A DNA stretch of 64,000 nucleotides, from positions 310,001 to 374,000 of the forward strand of contig NZ_SACM01000002.1 of NCBI RefSeq assembly GCF_004004565.1, given 5' to 3'. The translations under genes and the position numbers were made by a program. This document shows, one piece after another, positions 32,620-44,673 of this stretch (position 1 is the stretch's first letter; each line of letters starts with the position of its first letter). The notes under the pieces are model-generated. The model did not search any database. It saw nothing but the letters and a program-made list of their open reading frames with translations, and was not told where the DNA came from. Origin of the DNA: Inhella crocodyli (lineage in GTDB: Bacteria > Pseudomonadota > Gammaproteobacteria > Burkholderiales > Burkholderiaceae_C).

Positions 32620-35600
32620 ATGTCCGAGCCGATCCGCATCCAAGGCGCCCGCCAGCACAACCTGAAGAACCTGGACCTGGAGATCCAGACGGGCGAGCTG
32701 ACGGTCGTCACCGGCCCCAGCGGCAGCGGCAAGAGCAGCCTGGTGTTCGACACCCTGTACGCCGAGGGGCAGCGCCGTTACGTCGAGACCTTCAGCGCCT
32801 ACGCCCGGCAGTTCCTGGACCGCATGGACCGCCCGCAGGTGGACCGCGTGGACGGCGTGCCGCCGGCCATCGCCATCGACCAGACCAACCCGGTGCGCAA
32901 CAGCCGCTCCACGGTGGGCACGATGACGGAGCTGAACGACCACCTCAAGCTCTTGTTCGCCCGCGCCGGCCAGTTGTTCGACCAAGACACCGCGCTGCCC
33001 GTTCGGCAAGACACCCCGGCCACCATCGCCGCCGACCTGCGGCAACGCGCCGCGGCGGCGGGCGACCCGCGCGTGGCCCTGTGCTTTGGCGTGGAGCTGC
33101 CTGGGGGCATCGGCGAGGCCGAGGTCGAGCAGTGGCTCAGCGCCGGCGGCTACACGCGCTCCATGAACCGGCGCGAGGTGGGGGAGCGCACGCTGATGGA
33201 CGTGGTGGTCGACCGCCTGCGATTGGGCAGCGCCGACCCCGCCCGCCTGGCCGAGGCCATCGAGCTGGCCCTGGTGCGTGGCAACGGCCAGCTGCTGGTG
33301 CAGGGCCTGGACGAGCCGGCCCTGCAATGGCGTTACTCCACCGGCCTGCATTGCCCCGAGAGCGACCGCCGCTACAGCGCGCCGCAGCCGGCGCTGTTTT
33401 CCTTCAACTCGGCCTTGGGCGCTTGCGACACCTGCCGCGGCTTCGGCCGCGTGATCGGCGTCGATTGGGGCCTGGTCGTCCCGGACGAGAAGAAGACCCT
33501 GCGCGGCGGGGCCATCAAGCCCTTCACCACGCCGGCCTGGAGCGAGTGCTACGACGACCTGATGAAGCACTGCGGCCTGCACGGCATCCCGCGCGACACG
33601 GCCTGGGCGCAGCTGTCGCCCGAGCACCGCCACTGGGTGCTGGAGGGCGAAGAGGGCTACAAGGACGGCCAGTGGGGCAAGAAGTGGTACGGGGTGCGGC
33701 GCTTCTTCGCCTACCTGGAGACCAAGGCCTACAAGATGCACATCCGGGTGCTGCTGTCCAAGTACCGCAGCTACACCGAGTGCCCGGCCTGCGGCGGCGC
33801 GCGGCTCAAAACCGAGGCCCTGCTGTGGCGCCTGGACGGCCCAGCGGTCGATGCGCCGCGCTTCCTGCCCAAGGGCGTGGCCTGGACGGCGGACCAGCTG
33901 GCCGCGCTGCCCGGCCTGAACTTGGCCGATTTGATGCGCCTGCCCATCGGCACGCTGCGCGACTTCTTCGACGCCTACCAACCGCCCAGCGAGCTGCTGG
34001 ACCAGGCCCTGGGCCATTTGCTGGACGAGATCCGCAACCGCCTGAAGTACCTGGTGGACGTGGGCTTGCACTACCTGACGCTGGACCGCCAAAGCCGGAC
34101 GCTAAGCGGCGGCGAGGTCCAGCGCATCAACCTCACCACCGCGCTGGGCACCAGCTTGGTCAACACCTTGTTCGTGCTGGACGAGCCGTCCATCGGCCTG
34201 CACCCGCGCGACATGCACCGCATCACCCAGGCCATGCACCGCCTGCGCGACGCTGGCAACACCCTGGTGGTGGTGGAGCACGACCCCGCCGTGATGTGGG
34301 CCGCCGACCGCGTCATCGACATGGGCCCTGGCCCAGGCCGCCAGGGCGGCACCATCGTGTTCGACGGCACGCCCGAGGCCCTGCGCCAGGCCGACACGCT
34401 CACCGGCGCCTACCTAGGCGGCCGCAAGCACGTGGGCCTGGGCCTGAAGCGCCTCGTGGAGCCCAACACGCCCAAGCTGCTGCTGGAGGGCGTGCGCGCC
34501 CACAACCTGCAGAACGTCAACTTCTTCCTGCCGCTGCAGCGCTTCGTCGTGGTCACCGGCGTGTCGGGTTCGGGCAAGAGCACGCTGGTCCAAGACGTGC
34601 TGGCCCCGGCCCTGCTGCGCCACTTCGGTCAGAGCACCGAAACCCCGGGCCCGCACGAGCGCCTGCTGGGCGCCGACTGGCTGGCCGGTGCGGTCTTCGT
34701 CGACCAGTCGCCCATCGGCAAAACCGCGCGCTCCAACCCCGCCAGCGTGGTGGGCGCGTTCGACGAGATCCGCAAGCGCTTTGCCACCGCGCCGCTGGCC
34801 GTGGAGCGCGGCTACGCCGCCGGCATGTTCAGCTTCAACAGCGGCGACGGCCGCTGCCCCACCTGCTCGGGATCGGGCTTCGAGCACGTGGAGATGCAGT
34901 TCCTCAGCGACGTGTACTTGCGCTGCCCCGACTGCCACGGCACCCGCTACCGCGCCGAGCTGCTGGAGGTGAAGCTGGAACGCGGCGGCGTGTCGCGTTC
35001 CATCGCCGACGTGCTGGAGCTCACCGTGGCCGAGGCCCTGGCCTGGTTCGCCGACGACCGCGAGCTGCAGTTGCGCTTGCAGCCCCTGGTGGACGTGGGC
35101 CTGGATTACCTGACCCTGGGCCAGCCCGTGCCCACGCTCAGCGGCGGCGAGGCCCAGCGCCTGAAGCTGGCCAGCCACCTGGCCGACAGCGCCAGCGCCA
35201 AGCGCGTGGCCAAGAAGGGGCTCTTGTTCTTGCTGGACGAACCGACCACGGGCCTGCACTTCGACGACATCGCCAAGCTGATGCGCGCGCTGCGCAAGCT
35301 GCTGGCGGCGGGGCACTCGATGCTGCTCATCGAGCACAACCTCGACGTGATCCGCGCGGCCGACTGGGTGATCGATTTGGGGCCCGAGGGCGGCGCCGGC
35401 GGCGGCCGCATCGTGGCCGAGGACACGCCCGAGAACCTGGTCCGTTACCACGAGACCCACACGGCGCAAGCCCTGCGCGACTACGTGCAGGCGCTGGAGC
35501 GCCCGCTGGAGGCGGCCGAGGGCTCGCCCCTGCAAACCCTGCTGCTGAACAAGCGCCGCATGGCCACGCCGCGCAAGCCGGCCATCGAAATCGTCAACGC

Positions 35601-38190
35601 CCGCGAGCACAACCTCAAGGGCCTGAGCGTGGACGTGCCTCACGGCAAGTTCACGGTGGTGACGGGCGTGTCGGGCTCGGGCAAGAGCACGCTGGCCTTC
35701 GACATCCTGTTCAACGAGGGCCAGCGCCGCTACCTGGAGAGCCTGAACGCCTACGCCCGCTCCATCGTGCAACCGGCGGGCCGGCCCGAGGTGGACGCGG
35801 TCTGGGGCATCCCGCCGACCGTCGCCATCGAGCAGCGCCTGAGCCGCGGTGGCCGCAAGAGCACCGTGGCCACGGCCACCGAGGTCTGGCACTTTCTGCG
35901 CCTGCTGTGGGTCAAGCTGGGCCAGCAGCACTGCGTGCACGACGGCACGCCGGTGGCCCCGCAAAGCCTGGAGCAAATCACCGCGCAGATCCTGCGCGAC
36001 CACCGCGGCCAATGCGTGGGCGTGATGGCGCCTTTGGTGATCAACCGCAAGGGCCTGTACACCGACCTCGCCAAGCAATGGGCCGGCAAGGGCACCACGC
36101 ACCTGCGCGTGGACGGCCAGTTCCTTCCCACCAAGCCCTGGCCGCGGCTGGACCGCTTCAAGGAGCACACGCTGGAGCTGCCGGTGGGCGACGTCGTCGT
36201 CGACCCGGCCAACGAACCCGCGCTGCGCGAGCTGCTGGCCAGCGCGCTGCAAACCGGCCGGGGCGTGTTGCACCTGCTGGCGCCCATCGACGACCCGGCC
36301 GCGCAGCGCGTGCGCGTGTTCTCCACGCTGCGCGCCTGCCCCACTTGCGCCACCAGCTACCCCGAGCTGGACCCGCGCCTGTTCTCCTACAACAGCAAGC
36401 ACGGCTGGTGCCCGTCCTGCGTGGGCACCGGCCTGAAGCTGGACCGCTCACAGCGCCAGCAGCTCGACGACTCGGTGCTCGCCGCCGACGAGAAGGGCCG
36501 CGAGCAGCAGTTGCACGCCGAGGTCGACCTGGAGGGCCTGAGCGACGAGGTCTGCCCCGCCTGCCAAGGCGCGCGCCTGAACCCCACGGCCCGCGCCGTG
36601 CGCTTCGACGGTGAGCCCATTGCGACCATCGCCGCCAAGAGCGTGCACGAGGCCGCCGCCTGGGCCAACGCGCTGGCGCTGGACGGCCGCGACGCCGACA
36701 TCGCCCGTGATGTGCTGACCGAGATTCGCGCGCGTCTGGCCTTCCTGGGTCAGGTCGGCCTGGGCTACCTGACGCTGGACCGCGCCGCGCCCACGCTCAG
36801 CGGCGGCGAGGCCCAGCGCATCCGCTTGGCCGCGCAGCTGGGCTCGCACCTTCAGGGCGTTTGCTACGTGCTGGACGAGCCCACCATCGGCCTGCACGCG
36901 CGCGACAACCGCATCCTGCTCGACGCGCTGGGCCTGCTGGCCGAGCGCGGCAACACCCTGGTGGTGGTGGAGCACGACGAAGACACCATCCGCCGCGCCG
37001 AGCACCTGATCGACATCGGCCCCGGTGCCGGTGCGCGCGGCGGCCGCGTGGTGGCGCAGGGCACGGCGGCCGACCTGGCCCGCGTGCCCGAGTCGGTCAC
37101 CGGCGCCTGCCTGGCCCAGCCGCTCCAGCACCCGCAGCAAGCCCGCCGCCTGGTGGACAGCGCCACGCCCAGCGTGACCGTGAAGGGCGCCAGCCTGCAC
37201 AACCTGCAGCGCCTGGACGCCTCGCTGCCCCTGGGCCGCTTGGTGGCCGTCACGGGCGTGTCGGGCTCGGGCAAGAGCACCTTGGCGCGCGACGTGCTGA
37301 TGCACAACCTGGCCGCCGCCGTGCCGCTGCGCAAGCCGCTCAAGAGCTGGCAAGGCTGCGAGGCCATCGAGGGCTTCGAGGCCATCGAGCGCGTGCTCGA
37401 GGTCGATCAAACGCCGATCGGAAAAACGCCGCGCAGCTGCCCCGCCACCTACATCGGCTTTTGGGACGCCATCCGAAAGCTCTTCGCCGACACGCTGGAG
37501 GCCAAGGCCCGTGGCTTTGCCGCCGGGCGCTTCAGCTTCAACACCGGCCCCGGCCGTTGTCCGGCCTGCGAGGGCCAGGGCATGCGCACCCTGGCCATGA
37601 GCTTCCTGCCCGATGTGAAGGTGCAGTGCGACCAGTGCCACGGCGCCCGCTTCAACCCCGAGACCCTGGCCGCGCGTTGGCGGGGCAGAAGCATCGGCGA
37701 CGTGCTGACCATGCCCGTCGACGAGGCGGTGGAGTTCTTCGGCGCCATGCCCGCCATCGCCCACCCGCTCAAGCTCTTGCAGGACGTGGGCCTGGGCTAC
37801 CTCACCCTGGGCCAGCCCTCGCCCACGCTCAGCGGCGGCGAGGCGCAGCGCATCAAGCTCGTCACCGAGCTGGTGAAGGTGCGCGACGACGTGCGCCGGC
37901 AAAAGCAGCCGCACACCTTGTATGTGTTGGACGAGCCCACGGTGGGCCTGCACATGAGCGACGTGCAGCGCCTGATCAAGGTGCTGCACCGCCTGGTGGA
38001 CGCCGGGCACTCGGTGTGGGTCATCGAGCACGACCTCGACCTGATCGCCGAGGCCGACTGGGTGCTGGACCTCGGCCCCGAGGGCGGCACGGGCGGCGGC
38101 CGCTTGGTGGCAGCGGGCACGCCCGAGGCCCTGGTGCGGGCCGGCACGCACACCGGCGTCGCGCTGGCCCCGGTGCTGGCCCGCGGCTGA
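32620..38190 (+). CDS. uvrA: Double-length excinuclease ABC subunit A (UvrA, four ATPase domains)
   Basis: At 1856 residues this is two UvrA units in one chain; ordinary UvrA is about 940. There are four Walker A loops, at about 32-40 (GPSGSGKSS), 647, 1016 and 1546 (each GVSGSGKST), four LSGGE signatures, and four zinc-finger pairs (CDTC/CPAC, CPTC/CPDC, CPTC/CPAC, CPAC/CDQC). The second unit begins near residue 981 (after [10 protein letters not shown]). UvrA recognises DNA damage and loads UvrB in nucleotide excision repair; the fused form belongs to the tandem ('class III') UvrA group whose role is less clear. Start is the ATG at 32620, matching the conserved [11 protein letters not shown]. 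No UvrB or UvrC is nearby, and a normal-length uvrA may exist elsewhere in the genome. Confidence 0.95.
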   Translation: MSEPIRIQGARQHNLKNLDLEIQTGELTVVTGPSGSGKSSLVFDTLYAEGQRRYVETFSAYARQFLDRMDRPQVDRVDGVPPAIAIDQTNPVRNSRSTVGTMTELNDHLKLLFARAGQLFDQDTALPVRQDTPATIAADLRQRAAAAGDPRVALCFGVELPGGIGEAEVEQWLSAGGYTRSMNRREVGERTLMDVVVDRLRLGSADPARLAEAIELALVRGNGQLLVQGLDEPALQWRYSTGLHCPESDRRYSAPQPALFSFNSALGACDTCRGFGRVIGVDWGLVVPDEKKTLRGGAIKPFTTPAWSECYDDLMKHCGLHGIPRDTAWAQLSPEHRHWVLEGEEGYKDGQWGKKWYGVRRFFAYLETKAYKMHIRVLLSKYRSYTECPACGGARLKTEALLWRLDGPAVDAPRFLPKGVAWTADQLAALPGLNLADLMRLPIGTLRDFFDAYQPPSELLDQALGHLLDEIRNRLKYLVDVGLHYLTLDRQSRTLSGGEVQRINLTTALGTSLVNTLFVLDEPSIGLHPRDMHRITQAMHRLRDAGNTLVVVEHDPAVMWAADRVIDMGPGPGRQGGTIVFDGTPEALRQADTLTGAYLGGRKHVGLGLKRLVEPNTPKLLLEGVRAHNLQNVNFFLPLQRFVVVTGVSGSGKSTLVQDVLAPALLRHFGQSTETPGPHERLLGADWLAGAVFVDQSPIGKTARSNPASVVGAFDEIRKRFATAPLAVERGYAAGMFSFNSGDGRCPTCSGSGFEHVEMQFLSDVYLRCPDCHGTRYRAELLEVKLERGGVSRSIADVLELTVAEALAWFADDRELQLRLQPLVDVGLDYLTLGQPVPTLSGGEAQRLKLASHLADSASAKRVAKKGLLFLLDEPTTGLHFDDIAKLMRALRKLLAAGHSMLLIEHNLDVIRAADWVIDLGPEGGAGGGRIVAEDTPENLVRYHETHTAQALRDYVQALERPLEAAEGSPLQTLLLNKRRMATPRKPAIEIVNAREHNLKGLSVDVPHGKFTVVTGVSGSGKSTLAFDILFNEGQRRYLESLNAYARSIVQPAGRPEVDAVWGIPPTVAIEQRLSRGGRKSTVATATEVWHFLRLLWVKLGQQHCVHDGTPVAPQSLEQITAQILRDHRGQCVGVMAPLVINRKGLYTDLAKQWAGKGTTHLRVDGQFLPTKPWPRLDRFKEHTLELPVGDVVVDPANEPALRELLASALQTGRGVLHLLAPIDDPAAQRVRVFSTLRACPTCATSYPELDPRLFSYNSKHGWCPSCVGTGLKLDRSQRQQLDDSVLAADEKGREQQLHAEVDLEGLSDEVCPACQGARLNPTARAVRFDGEPIATIAAKSVHEAAAWANALALDGRDADIARDVLTEIRARLAFLGQVGLGYLTLDRAAPTLSGGEAQRIRLAAQLGSHLQGVCYVLDEPTIGLHARDNRILLDALGLLAERGNTLVVVEHDEDTIRRAEHLIDIGPGAGARGGRVVAQGTAADLARVPESVTGACLAQPLQHPQQARRLVDSATPSVTVKGASLHNLQRLDASLPLGRLVAVTGVSGSGKSTLARDVLMHNLAAAVPLRKPLKSWQGCEAIEGFEAIERVLEVDQTPIGKTPRSCPATYIGFWDAIRKLFADTLEAKARGFAAGRFSFNTGPGRCPACEGQGMRTLAMSFLPDVKVQCDQCHGARFNPETLAARWRGRSIGDVLTMPVDEAVEFFGAMPAIAHPLKLLQDVGLGYLTLGQPSPTLSGGEAQRIKLVTELVKVRDDVRRQKQPHTLYVLDEPTVGLHMSDVQRLIKVLHRLVDAGHSVWVIEHDLDLIAEADWVLDLGPEGGTGGGRLVAAGTPEALVRAGTHTGVALAPVLARG

Positions 38191-38202
38191 GCCGCGCATG
38201 AA

Positions 38203-38227
38203 AAAGGCCCGCCGGTGGCGGGCCTTT
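38203..38227. terminator. Bidirectional terminator between uvrA and the TPR gene
   Basis: AAAGGCCCGCC (38203-38213), loop GGT, GGCGGGCCTTT (38217-38227): an 11-bp stem with A-rich and T-rich flanks. It lies between convergent genes (uvrA ends 38190, the TPR gene ends 38245) and can serve both. Confidence 0.88.
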
Positions 38228-38244
38228 CGGGGCGGCGCTGGCGA

Positions 38245-39522
38245 TCAGCCGGCCTTGCGCAGCACGGCTTGCAGTCGCGGCTGGTCCACGCCCGGGGTGC
38301 TCTTCAGGGCCTCGGCCACGCGCTTGGCGCCGGCCTTGTCGCCGTTGAGCAGCAGGATTTCGGCCAGGTGCAACTGGATGCCAGGATCGCGCGGGTCGAG
38401 CTTGGCGGCCAACTGGATGGCGGTGAGGGCGCTCCTGGCGTCTTGCTTGGCAACGAGCACGGCGGCCAAGGTGTCTTGCAGCGACGCGTTGTTGGGCAGC
38501 ACGCGAAGTGCCTTGCGCACGTGCCCTTCGGCGACGGCCGGGCCTTCACCTCCCGGGCTCAGCGCCATCATGGCGAGGTTGTTCAGTGCAATGGGGTGAT
38601 TGGCATCGCGTTCCAGGGCGGCTTTGTAGGCTTCCTTGGCTTCGGCGACCCGGTTCTCGGTCGTCGCCAGCATGCCTTTGCGGACCCACGGCTCTGCGGC
38701 TGTCGGGTGCTGCTTGATCACTTCATCCAGCGTTTTTCGGACCGCCGGAAGGTCGTTGGCCTTGTATTGCCAGAAGACCCGAAGCATCTGTGCCTCGTAG
38801 TGGGACGGGACGCGCTTCAAGGCTTGATCGATGTACTTGTTGGCGGCGTCGGCCCGAGTCTCGGCTTGCGCAAGCGCGACGTACGCGTCGGGCGACTTTG
38901 GGTTGAGTTCCGCCGCCTTCAGTAGCGCCGTTTCTGCCTCTGCAAGCTTCCCACTTCGCTGCAGCGTGACGCCCAAAAGGTGCTGGACCGCGCCCGATTC
39001 CGGTGCCAGCATGGCTGCTTGACGCAGGCGCGTGACGGCCTTTTCGAAGGCCCCTTGCCGAGAATGGGCGTCGGCGAGGTCAATCAGCGCCTGAAGTTGT
39101 TTCGGATCCGCCTCGACTGCGCGCACCAGGACGTTCTCGGCCTTGTCGGCTTGGCCCCGGGTCAAGTGATAGCGGCCAACCGTGATCAGCACGTGGACGT
39201 TGTTCGGCGCGGTTTCTTCGGCCTTCTTCAGCCAGCGCTTGGTGTCCGCGTCGTTCTGGGTCTGAAACGACAACTCGACCAGGCCCAGCATGGCCATGAC
39301 GTTGCGCTCGTTGATGCGCAGGCTCTCGGTGAAGGCCTTGCGGGCCTCGGGGAATTGCCGGGCGCTGAGGGCCTGCAGGCCACGCATGTAGAACTCGTCG
39401 GACGATGCCGAGGGCGTGGCGGCCCCGGCACGGGGGGGCACGGGCTGGCTGGGTTCCGGGGCGGCCGCGGCGGGCAAGGCCGCCAGCAAAGCCAAAGCAA
39501 GGGGCGCGAGGTGTCGCTTCAT
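38245..39522 (-). CDS. Secreted tetratricopeptide-repeat protein, PrsT-like
   Basis: A 425-residue protein with a signal peptide (cleavage in AAAAPEP near residue 20) followed by about ten TPR units, for example FYMRGLQALSARQFPEARKAF at the start and LNNLAMMALSPGGEG then LQDTLAAVLVAKQ late in the chain. It is similar in length, order and specific blocks (PWVRKGM, NNLAMMAL) to the TPR protein at 42-1358, suggesting duplication. It probably scaffolds a periplasmic assembly; PEP-CTERM-associated PrsT proteins are a possible family. No partner genes adjoin it here. Confidence 0.85.
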   Translation of the reverse strand: MKRHLAPLALALLAALPAAAAPEPSQPVPPRAGAATPSASSDEFYMRGLQALSARQFPEARKAFTESLRINERNVMAMLGLVELSFQTQNDADTKRWLKKAEETAPNNVHVLITVGRYHLTRGQADKAENVLVRAVEADPKQLQALIDLADAHSRQGAFEKAVTRLRQAAMLAPESGAVQHLLGVTLQRSGKLAEAETALLKAAELNPKSPDAYVALAQAETRADAANKYIDQALKRVPSHYEAQMLRVFWQYKANDLPAVRKTLDEVIKQHPTAAEPWVRKGMLATTENRVAEAKEAYKAALERDANHPIALNNLAMMALSPGGEGPAVAEGHVRKALRVLPNNASLQDTLAAVLVAKQDARSALTAIQLAAKLDPRDPGIQLHLAEILLLNGDKAGAKRVAEALKSTPGVDQPRLQAVLRKAG

Positions 39523-39571
39523 GGAGATCGAGGCCGGTGGTTGAACGTCGCCGGCTCGACCGAGCCGGGGG

Positions 39572-39829
39572 CTACGTCTGATTGTGACGGCCCGCCGGCA
39601 ACCAGACCCCCCCTTGGTGGGGCAGGGGCATGGCGCCCACCAGCGCGCTGCGTTGGCGGCGCAAGGCTTCCATGCGGCGGGCGCGGTCGCGGTCGGCGCG
39701 CGGGGCGCTGCGCAGGGCTTGGCCCCAGCGCGCCAGCCAGCCGGGCTGGCGCAGGGCGACGAGCAGCATGTCGGCCGCCATCACCAGCACCACCACCAAT
39801 CCCGTCGCGGCCAGAGCCTGCTGCAGCAT
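39572..39829 (-). CDS. Small single-helix membrane protein (hypothetical)
   Basis: An 85-residue frame with one N-terminal transmembrane helix (about 5-27), then a basic, Arg-rich cytoplasmic stretch (RADRDRARRMEALRRQRSAL). Start at the ATG at 39829 is preceded by AAGGGGG. No family recognised. It lies alone between the TPR gene and the DUF808 gene, same strand as both. Confidence 0.5.
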   Translation of the reverse strand: MLQQALAATGLVVVLVMAADMLLVALRQPGWLARWGQALRSAPRADRDRARRMEALRRQRSALVGAMPLPHQGGVWLPAGRHNQT

Positions 39830-39861
39830 GGACACCCCCTTGAATGGGGGGGATGCTATTG

Positions 39862-39877
39862 CGGCCGGGCCCGGCCG
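39862..39877. repeat. Perfect 16-bp palindrome
   Basis: CGGCCGGGCCCGGCCG (39862-39877) reads identically on both strands. It lies in the short gap after the DUF808 gene. It could form a 6-bp stem with a GGCC loop, or be a protein site; no T-run follows. Confidence 0.5.
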
Positions 39878-39897
39878 TCATCAGGAAAACACGGAGA

Positions 39898-40788
<891 letters not shown>

Positions 40789-40790
40789 GG

Positions 40791-41324
40791 TCAGTTGCTT
40801 TCTGCGAGTCGTTGAAGGTTGGTCAAGCCGGCCTCGAAGTCCTTGCCCACCATGGCGTCGGCGTTCAGGGCGATCCAGCGGAACAAGGGGTTTCGGCCCA
40901 TGTCGCCGTTCATGACCCACACCACCTCGGTGCCTTGGCCTTGGGCTTGCAGGCGCAATTCGCCGGTCGAGGTCGTGCCGAAATCGGGGAAGAACAGCTC
41001 GTAGGCCAGGCGGCGGCCGGGCTCGGCCGCGGTGAAGCGCATGCGTCCGTCGCCTTCGCTTTTGCTCTTCCAGGCCCACACCGCGTCGACGCCGCTGGCC
41101 GGGCCGCTGTACTCGATGGCCATGCCCGGATCGCGCTGGTTCCACACGCCCCAACGCTTCCACTCGCGCGGGTCGGCCACCAGCGCGAACACGCGCTCGG
41201 GCGGGGCCTGGATCGTGATCCGGCGCTCCACCGTGAACTTCGACGACAGGAAGTAGCCGCCCACCACGAGCAGCAGGGCCAGCACGGCCACCCCGCCAAA
41301 CACGAACTTGAAGAACTTCAGCAT
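40791..41324 (-). CDS. SRPBCC (START-like) family protein with membrane anchor
   Basis: A 177-residue protein with an N-terminal hydrophobic anchor (about 5-27) and a START/polyketide-cyclase-like domain: [30 protein letters not shown] at about 32-61 is the typical first strand and helix. The fold binds hydrophobic ligands; which one is unknown. It begins 7 bases after glmU and is followed 2 bases later by DUF808. Confidence 0.85.
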   Translation of the reverse strand: MLKFFKFVFGGVAVLALLLVVGGYFLSSKFTVERRITIQAPPERVFALVADPREWKRWGVWNQRDPGMAIEYSGPASGVDAVWAWKSKSEGDGRMRFTAAEPGRRLAYELFFPDFGTTSTGELRLQAQGQGTEVVWVMNGDMGRNPLFRWIALNADAMVGKDFEAGLTNLQRLAESN

Positions 41325-41331
41325 GGCCGCC

Positions 41332-42729
41332 TCACTTTTTGGCTTTGACCGGCCGCTGCCAACCCGGCAGCGTGGCCTGGCGCGCCCGCGCCACGGTCAG
41401 GCCGCCGGCGGGCACTTCTTTGGTGACGGTGGAGCCGCCCCCGATGGTGGCGCCCGCGCCGATCGTCAGCGGGGCCACCAGCACGCAGTTCGAGCCGACG
41501 TGCACGTCGGCCCCGATGACGGTGCGGTGCTTGTTCGCGCCGTCGTAGTTGGCGGTGATGGCGCCCGCGCCGTAGTTCACGCGCTCGCCCACCGTGGCGT
41601 CGCCCAGGTAGGCCAAGTGGTTGGCCTTGGCGCCGTCGGCCAGGCTGCTGTTCTTGACCTCGACGAAGTTGCCGATGTGCACCTCGCGGCCGAGCGTGGC
41701 GCCGGGGCGCAGGCGGGCGAAGGGGCCGATGAGCGCGCCCGCGCCCACCTGCACCGGTTGGCTTTCGCCGTCGATGTGGGTGAAGGGGTGGATCACGGCG
41801 CCGGCGTCCAGGCGGGCGTTCTTGATGACGCAGTGCGCCCCCACCTTCACGCCGTCGGCCAGGTGCACGTGGCCCTCGAAGACGCAGCCGACGTCGATCT
41901 CGACGTCGCTGCCGTGCGTCAAGGTGCCGCGCAGGTCGAAGCGGGCCGGGTCCAGCAGGCGCACGCCGGCGCGCATCAGCGCTTCCGCCTCGCAGCGCTG
42001 GAAGCGGCGCTCCAGGTCGGCCAGTTGCACCGGGTCGTTCACGCCCAGCACCTCGGTCTCGTTGGCCGCTTGCGTGGCCACCACCGGCACGCCCTCGGCC
42101 ACGGCCATGGCCACGATGTCGGTCAGGTAGTACTCGCCCTGGGCGTTGTCGTTCTTCAGGGCCGCCAGCCAGCGGCGCAGCGCCGCGGTGGGCGCGGCCA
42201 TCATGCCGGTGTAGCCCTCGCGGATCTGGCGCTCGGCCTCGCTCGCGTCCTTGTGCTCCTTGATGCCGAGCACGGCGCCGTCGGGTCGCTGGCCCTCTCG
42301 CAGGATGCGGCCGTAGCCCGTGGGGTCGTCCAGCACCACGGTCAGCAGCGCGAGCTTCGTGCCGCCGCAGGCCTCGGCCAGGGCGCGGGCCGTGGCCTCT
42401 TGCACCAGGGGCGTGTCGCCGTTGAGGATCAAGGTGATGGGCGCGCTGTCGTCCAGGGCCGGCAGGGCTTGCTGCACGGCGTGGCCGGTGCCGAGTTGCG
42501 GCATTTGGCGCACGAAGCGCAGCGCCTCGCCGCGGGTGCGGGCCTCGACGGCCTCGGCGCCGTGGCCGGTGATGACGATGCGCGCCGCCGCGGGCAGGAG
42601 GGCCATGGTGTCCAGCACGTGCTGCACCAAGGGCTTGCCGGCGATGGGGTGCAGCACCTTGGGCGTGGCGGACTTCATCCGCGTGCCCTTGCCGGCGGCC
42701 ATCACCACCAAGTTGATCGTCGAAGCCAT
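41332..42729 (-). CDS. glmU: Bifunctional GlmU: GlcN-1-P acetyltransferase / GlcNAc-1-P uridylyltransferase
   Basis: The 465-residue enzyme makes UDP-GlcNAc for peptidoglycan and lipopolysaccharide. The N-terminal pyrophosphorylase has the AAGKGTRM loop (11-18) and later GTGHAVQQAL and NGDTPL. The C-terminal left-handed beta-helix (from about 260) shows hexapeptide repeats and the acetyl-CoA/substrate residues of KNSSLADGAKANHLAYLGDA and NYDGANKHRT. It is the first gene of a unit with SRPBCC and DUF808 genes. A GATAAT -10 box lies upstream. Confidence 0.96.
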   Translation of the reverse strand: MASTINLVVMAAGKGTRMKSATPKVLHPIAGKPLVQHVLDTMALLPAAARIVITGHGAEAVEARTRGEALRFVRQMPQLGTGHAVQQALPALDDSAPITLILNGDTPLVQEATARALAEACGGTKLALLTVVLDDPTGYGRILREGQRPDGAVLGIKEHKDASEAERQIREGYTGMMAAPTAALRRWLAALKNDNAQGEYYLTDIVAMAVAEGVPVVATQAANETEVLGVNDPVQLADLERRFQRCEAEALMRAGVRLLDPARFDLRGTLTHGSDVEIDVGCVFEGHVHLADGVKVGAHCVIKNARLDAGAVIHPFTHIDGESQPVQVGAGALIGPFARLRPGATLGREVHIGNFVEVKNSSLADGAKANHLAYLGDATVGERVNYGAGAITANYDGANKHRTVIGADVHVGSNCVLVAPLTIGAGATIGGGSTVTKEVPAGGLTVARARQATLPGWQRPVKAKK

Positions 42730-42758
42730 CCCGCCCCCTGCGTGTCGAAAGGGGCGGA

Positions 42759-42764
42759 ATTATC
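42759..42764 (-). promoter_or_regulatory. Candidate -10 box for glmU
   Basis: GATAAT on the reverse strand (42759-42764) lies 30 bases before the glmU ATG. No good -35 hexamer is seen at the expected spacing, which is common in this organism's promoters. A bulged GC hairpin (42765-42785) sits just upstream and may end the preceding operon. Confidence 0.4.
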
Positions 42765-42793
42765 CGGGCGCCTTTGGCGCGCCCGACCCCCGA

Positions 42794-43387
42794 TCAGGGG
42801 AGCGGCACGCGCACCCAGTGGGGCTTGGGATCGGCCCGGGGGAAGTCGCTCATGGCCGCTTGGAACAGCGCGCCCACGAGGGCCTCGCTGCCCATCGTGG
42901 CGCCGTCGTTGCTGGCGCGGGCCTCGTACAGGGCCTGGCCCGAAGCGCGATCGCGCAGCAGCAGCGCCACCTCGCGGTCGTAGCGCGGCTCCGGCGGGAA
43001 GCTGCTGCCCCAGGGCCGCGCGGGGTAGAGGCCGTAGCGGTAAGCGCGCAGCGGCGCGTGCCAGCGCACCCACAGCGGGTCGTCCCAGGGGGCGGCGTCG
43101 GTGCGCGACACCCGGGACCCGATGGCCACGATGACGTCCGGCGCCGCGCCGGCCGGGGCGGGTTGGAAGCCGGCCTTGGCCAGCGCCGGTGCGGCCAGTG
43201 CCTCCAACTGGGCCGCGCGGCTGCCGGCCTGTTGCTGCGAGGGCAGTCGCTCGAAGGCGTAGGTGCCGCCAGCGCGACCGGCGGGCCATTCGCCGAAGCT
43301 GCTGACCTCGGCGCCCACCTGGTTCAGGCTGGCGCAACCGGCCAAGAGCAGGGCAGGGGCAAGCAACAAAAGGGCGCGGCGGGTCAT
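42794..43387 (-). CDS. DUF4136 lipoprotein
   Basis: A 197-residue protein with a lipoprotein signal (lipobox LAGC, Cys about 18) and a DUF4136 domain (TYAFERLPS, DVIVAIGSRVSR, YDREVALLLRDRASGQALYEARA). These envelope lipoproteins are of unknown function. The gene follows ttcA by 33 bases with AGGAG seven bases before its ATG and is the last of the pterin/tRNA operon. Confidence 0.87.
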   Translation of the reverse strand: MTRRALLLLAPALLLAGCASLNQVGAEVSSFGEWPAGRAGGTYAFERLPSQQQAGSRAAQLEALAAPALAKAGFQPAPAGAAPDVIVAIGSRVSRTDAAPWDDPLWVRWHAPLRAYRYGLYPARPWGSSFPPEPRYDREVALLLRDRASGQALYEARASNDGATMGSEALVGALFQAAMSDFPRADPKPHWVRVPLP

Positions 43388-43420
43388 GGCAGGTCTCCTG
43401 GGAACGGGCGGGACAGCGAC

Positions 43421-44313
<893 letters not shown>

Positions 44314-44317
<4 letters not shown>

Positions 44318-44673
44318 CGCGGGTTCCTGCCCGTCACGCTCACGGTCACGCCGTCGCAGTCCGGAAAAATGTTGGGCTTGGTCACGCTGACGGTGCCGGC
44401 GCTCACGCCGCGCTCGCTCAGCAGGTCTTGCAGGATGCGGCCGGCCAGCGTTTCCAGCATGTTGATGTGGCCGCTCTCGGCGTGGCGGATGGCGCTGGCG
44501 CGCAGGTGGCGGTAGTCCAGCACGTGGGCCACGCTGTCCTCCTCGGGCAACAAGGGCCCGTCGGCCAGCTCGACGAAGAGCGAAATCAGCAACTGCTGCT
44601 TGGCCTCGAGCTCGTGCGGCAGGATGCCCACGCTGGCTTGGACGCGCAGCTTTTCGATGTGGATGGTCTTCAT
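44314..44673 (-). CDS. folB: Dihydroneopterin aldolase (FolB/FolX type)
   Basis: A 119-residue enzyme of the FolB family, which cleaves or epimerises dihydroneopterin in folate/pterin synthesis. Features: [19 protein letters not shown] (substrate Glu), the middle [22 protein letters not shown], and [15 protein letters not shown] with the catalytic Lys. It overlaps both neighbours by four bases (ATGA). FolB aldolase and FolX epimerase cannot be separated from sequence alone; the adjacent FolM-like reductase is compatible with a tetrahydromonapterin pathway. Confidence 0.9.

Noticed and set aside
32397..36614. A 1405-codon open frame overlapping uvrA in another frame
   Set aside because: Arg/Gly/Pro/His-rich translation typical of frame shadows in GC-rich genes; no domain recognisable and the uvrA frame is fully supported.
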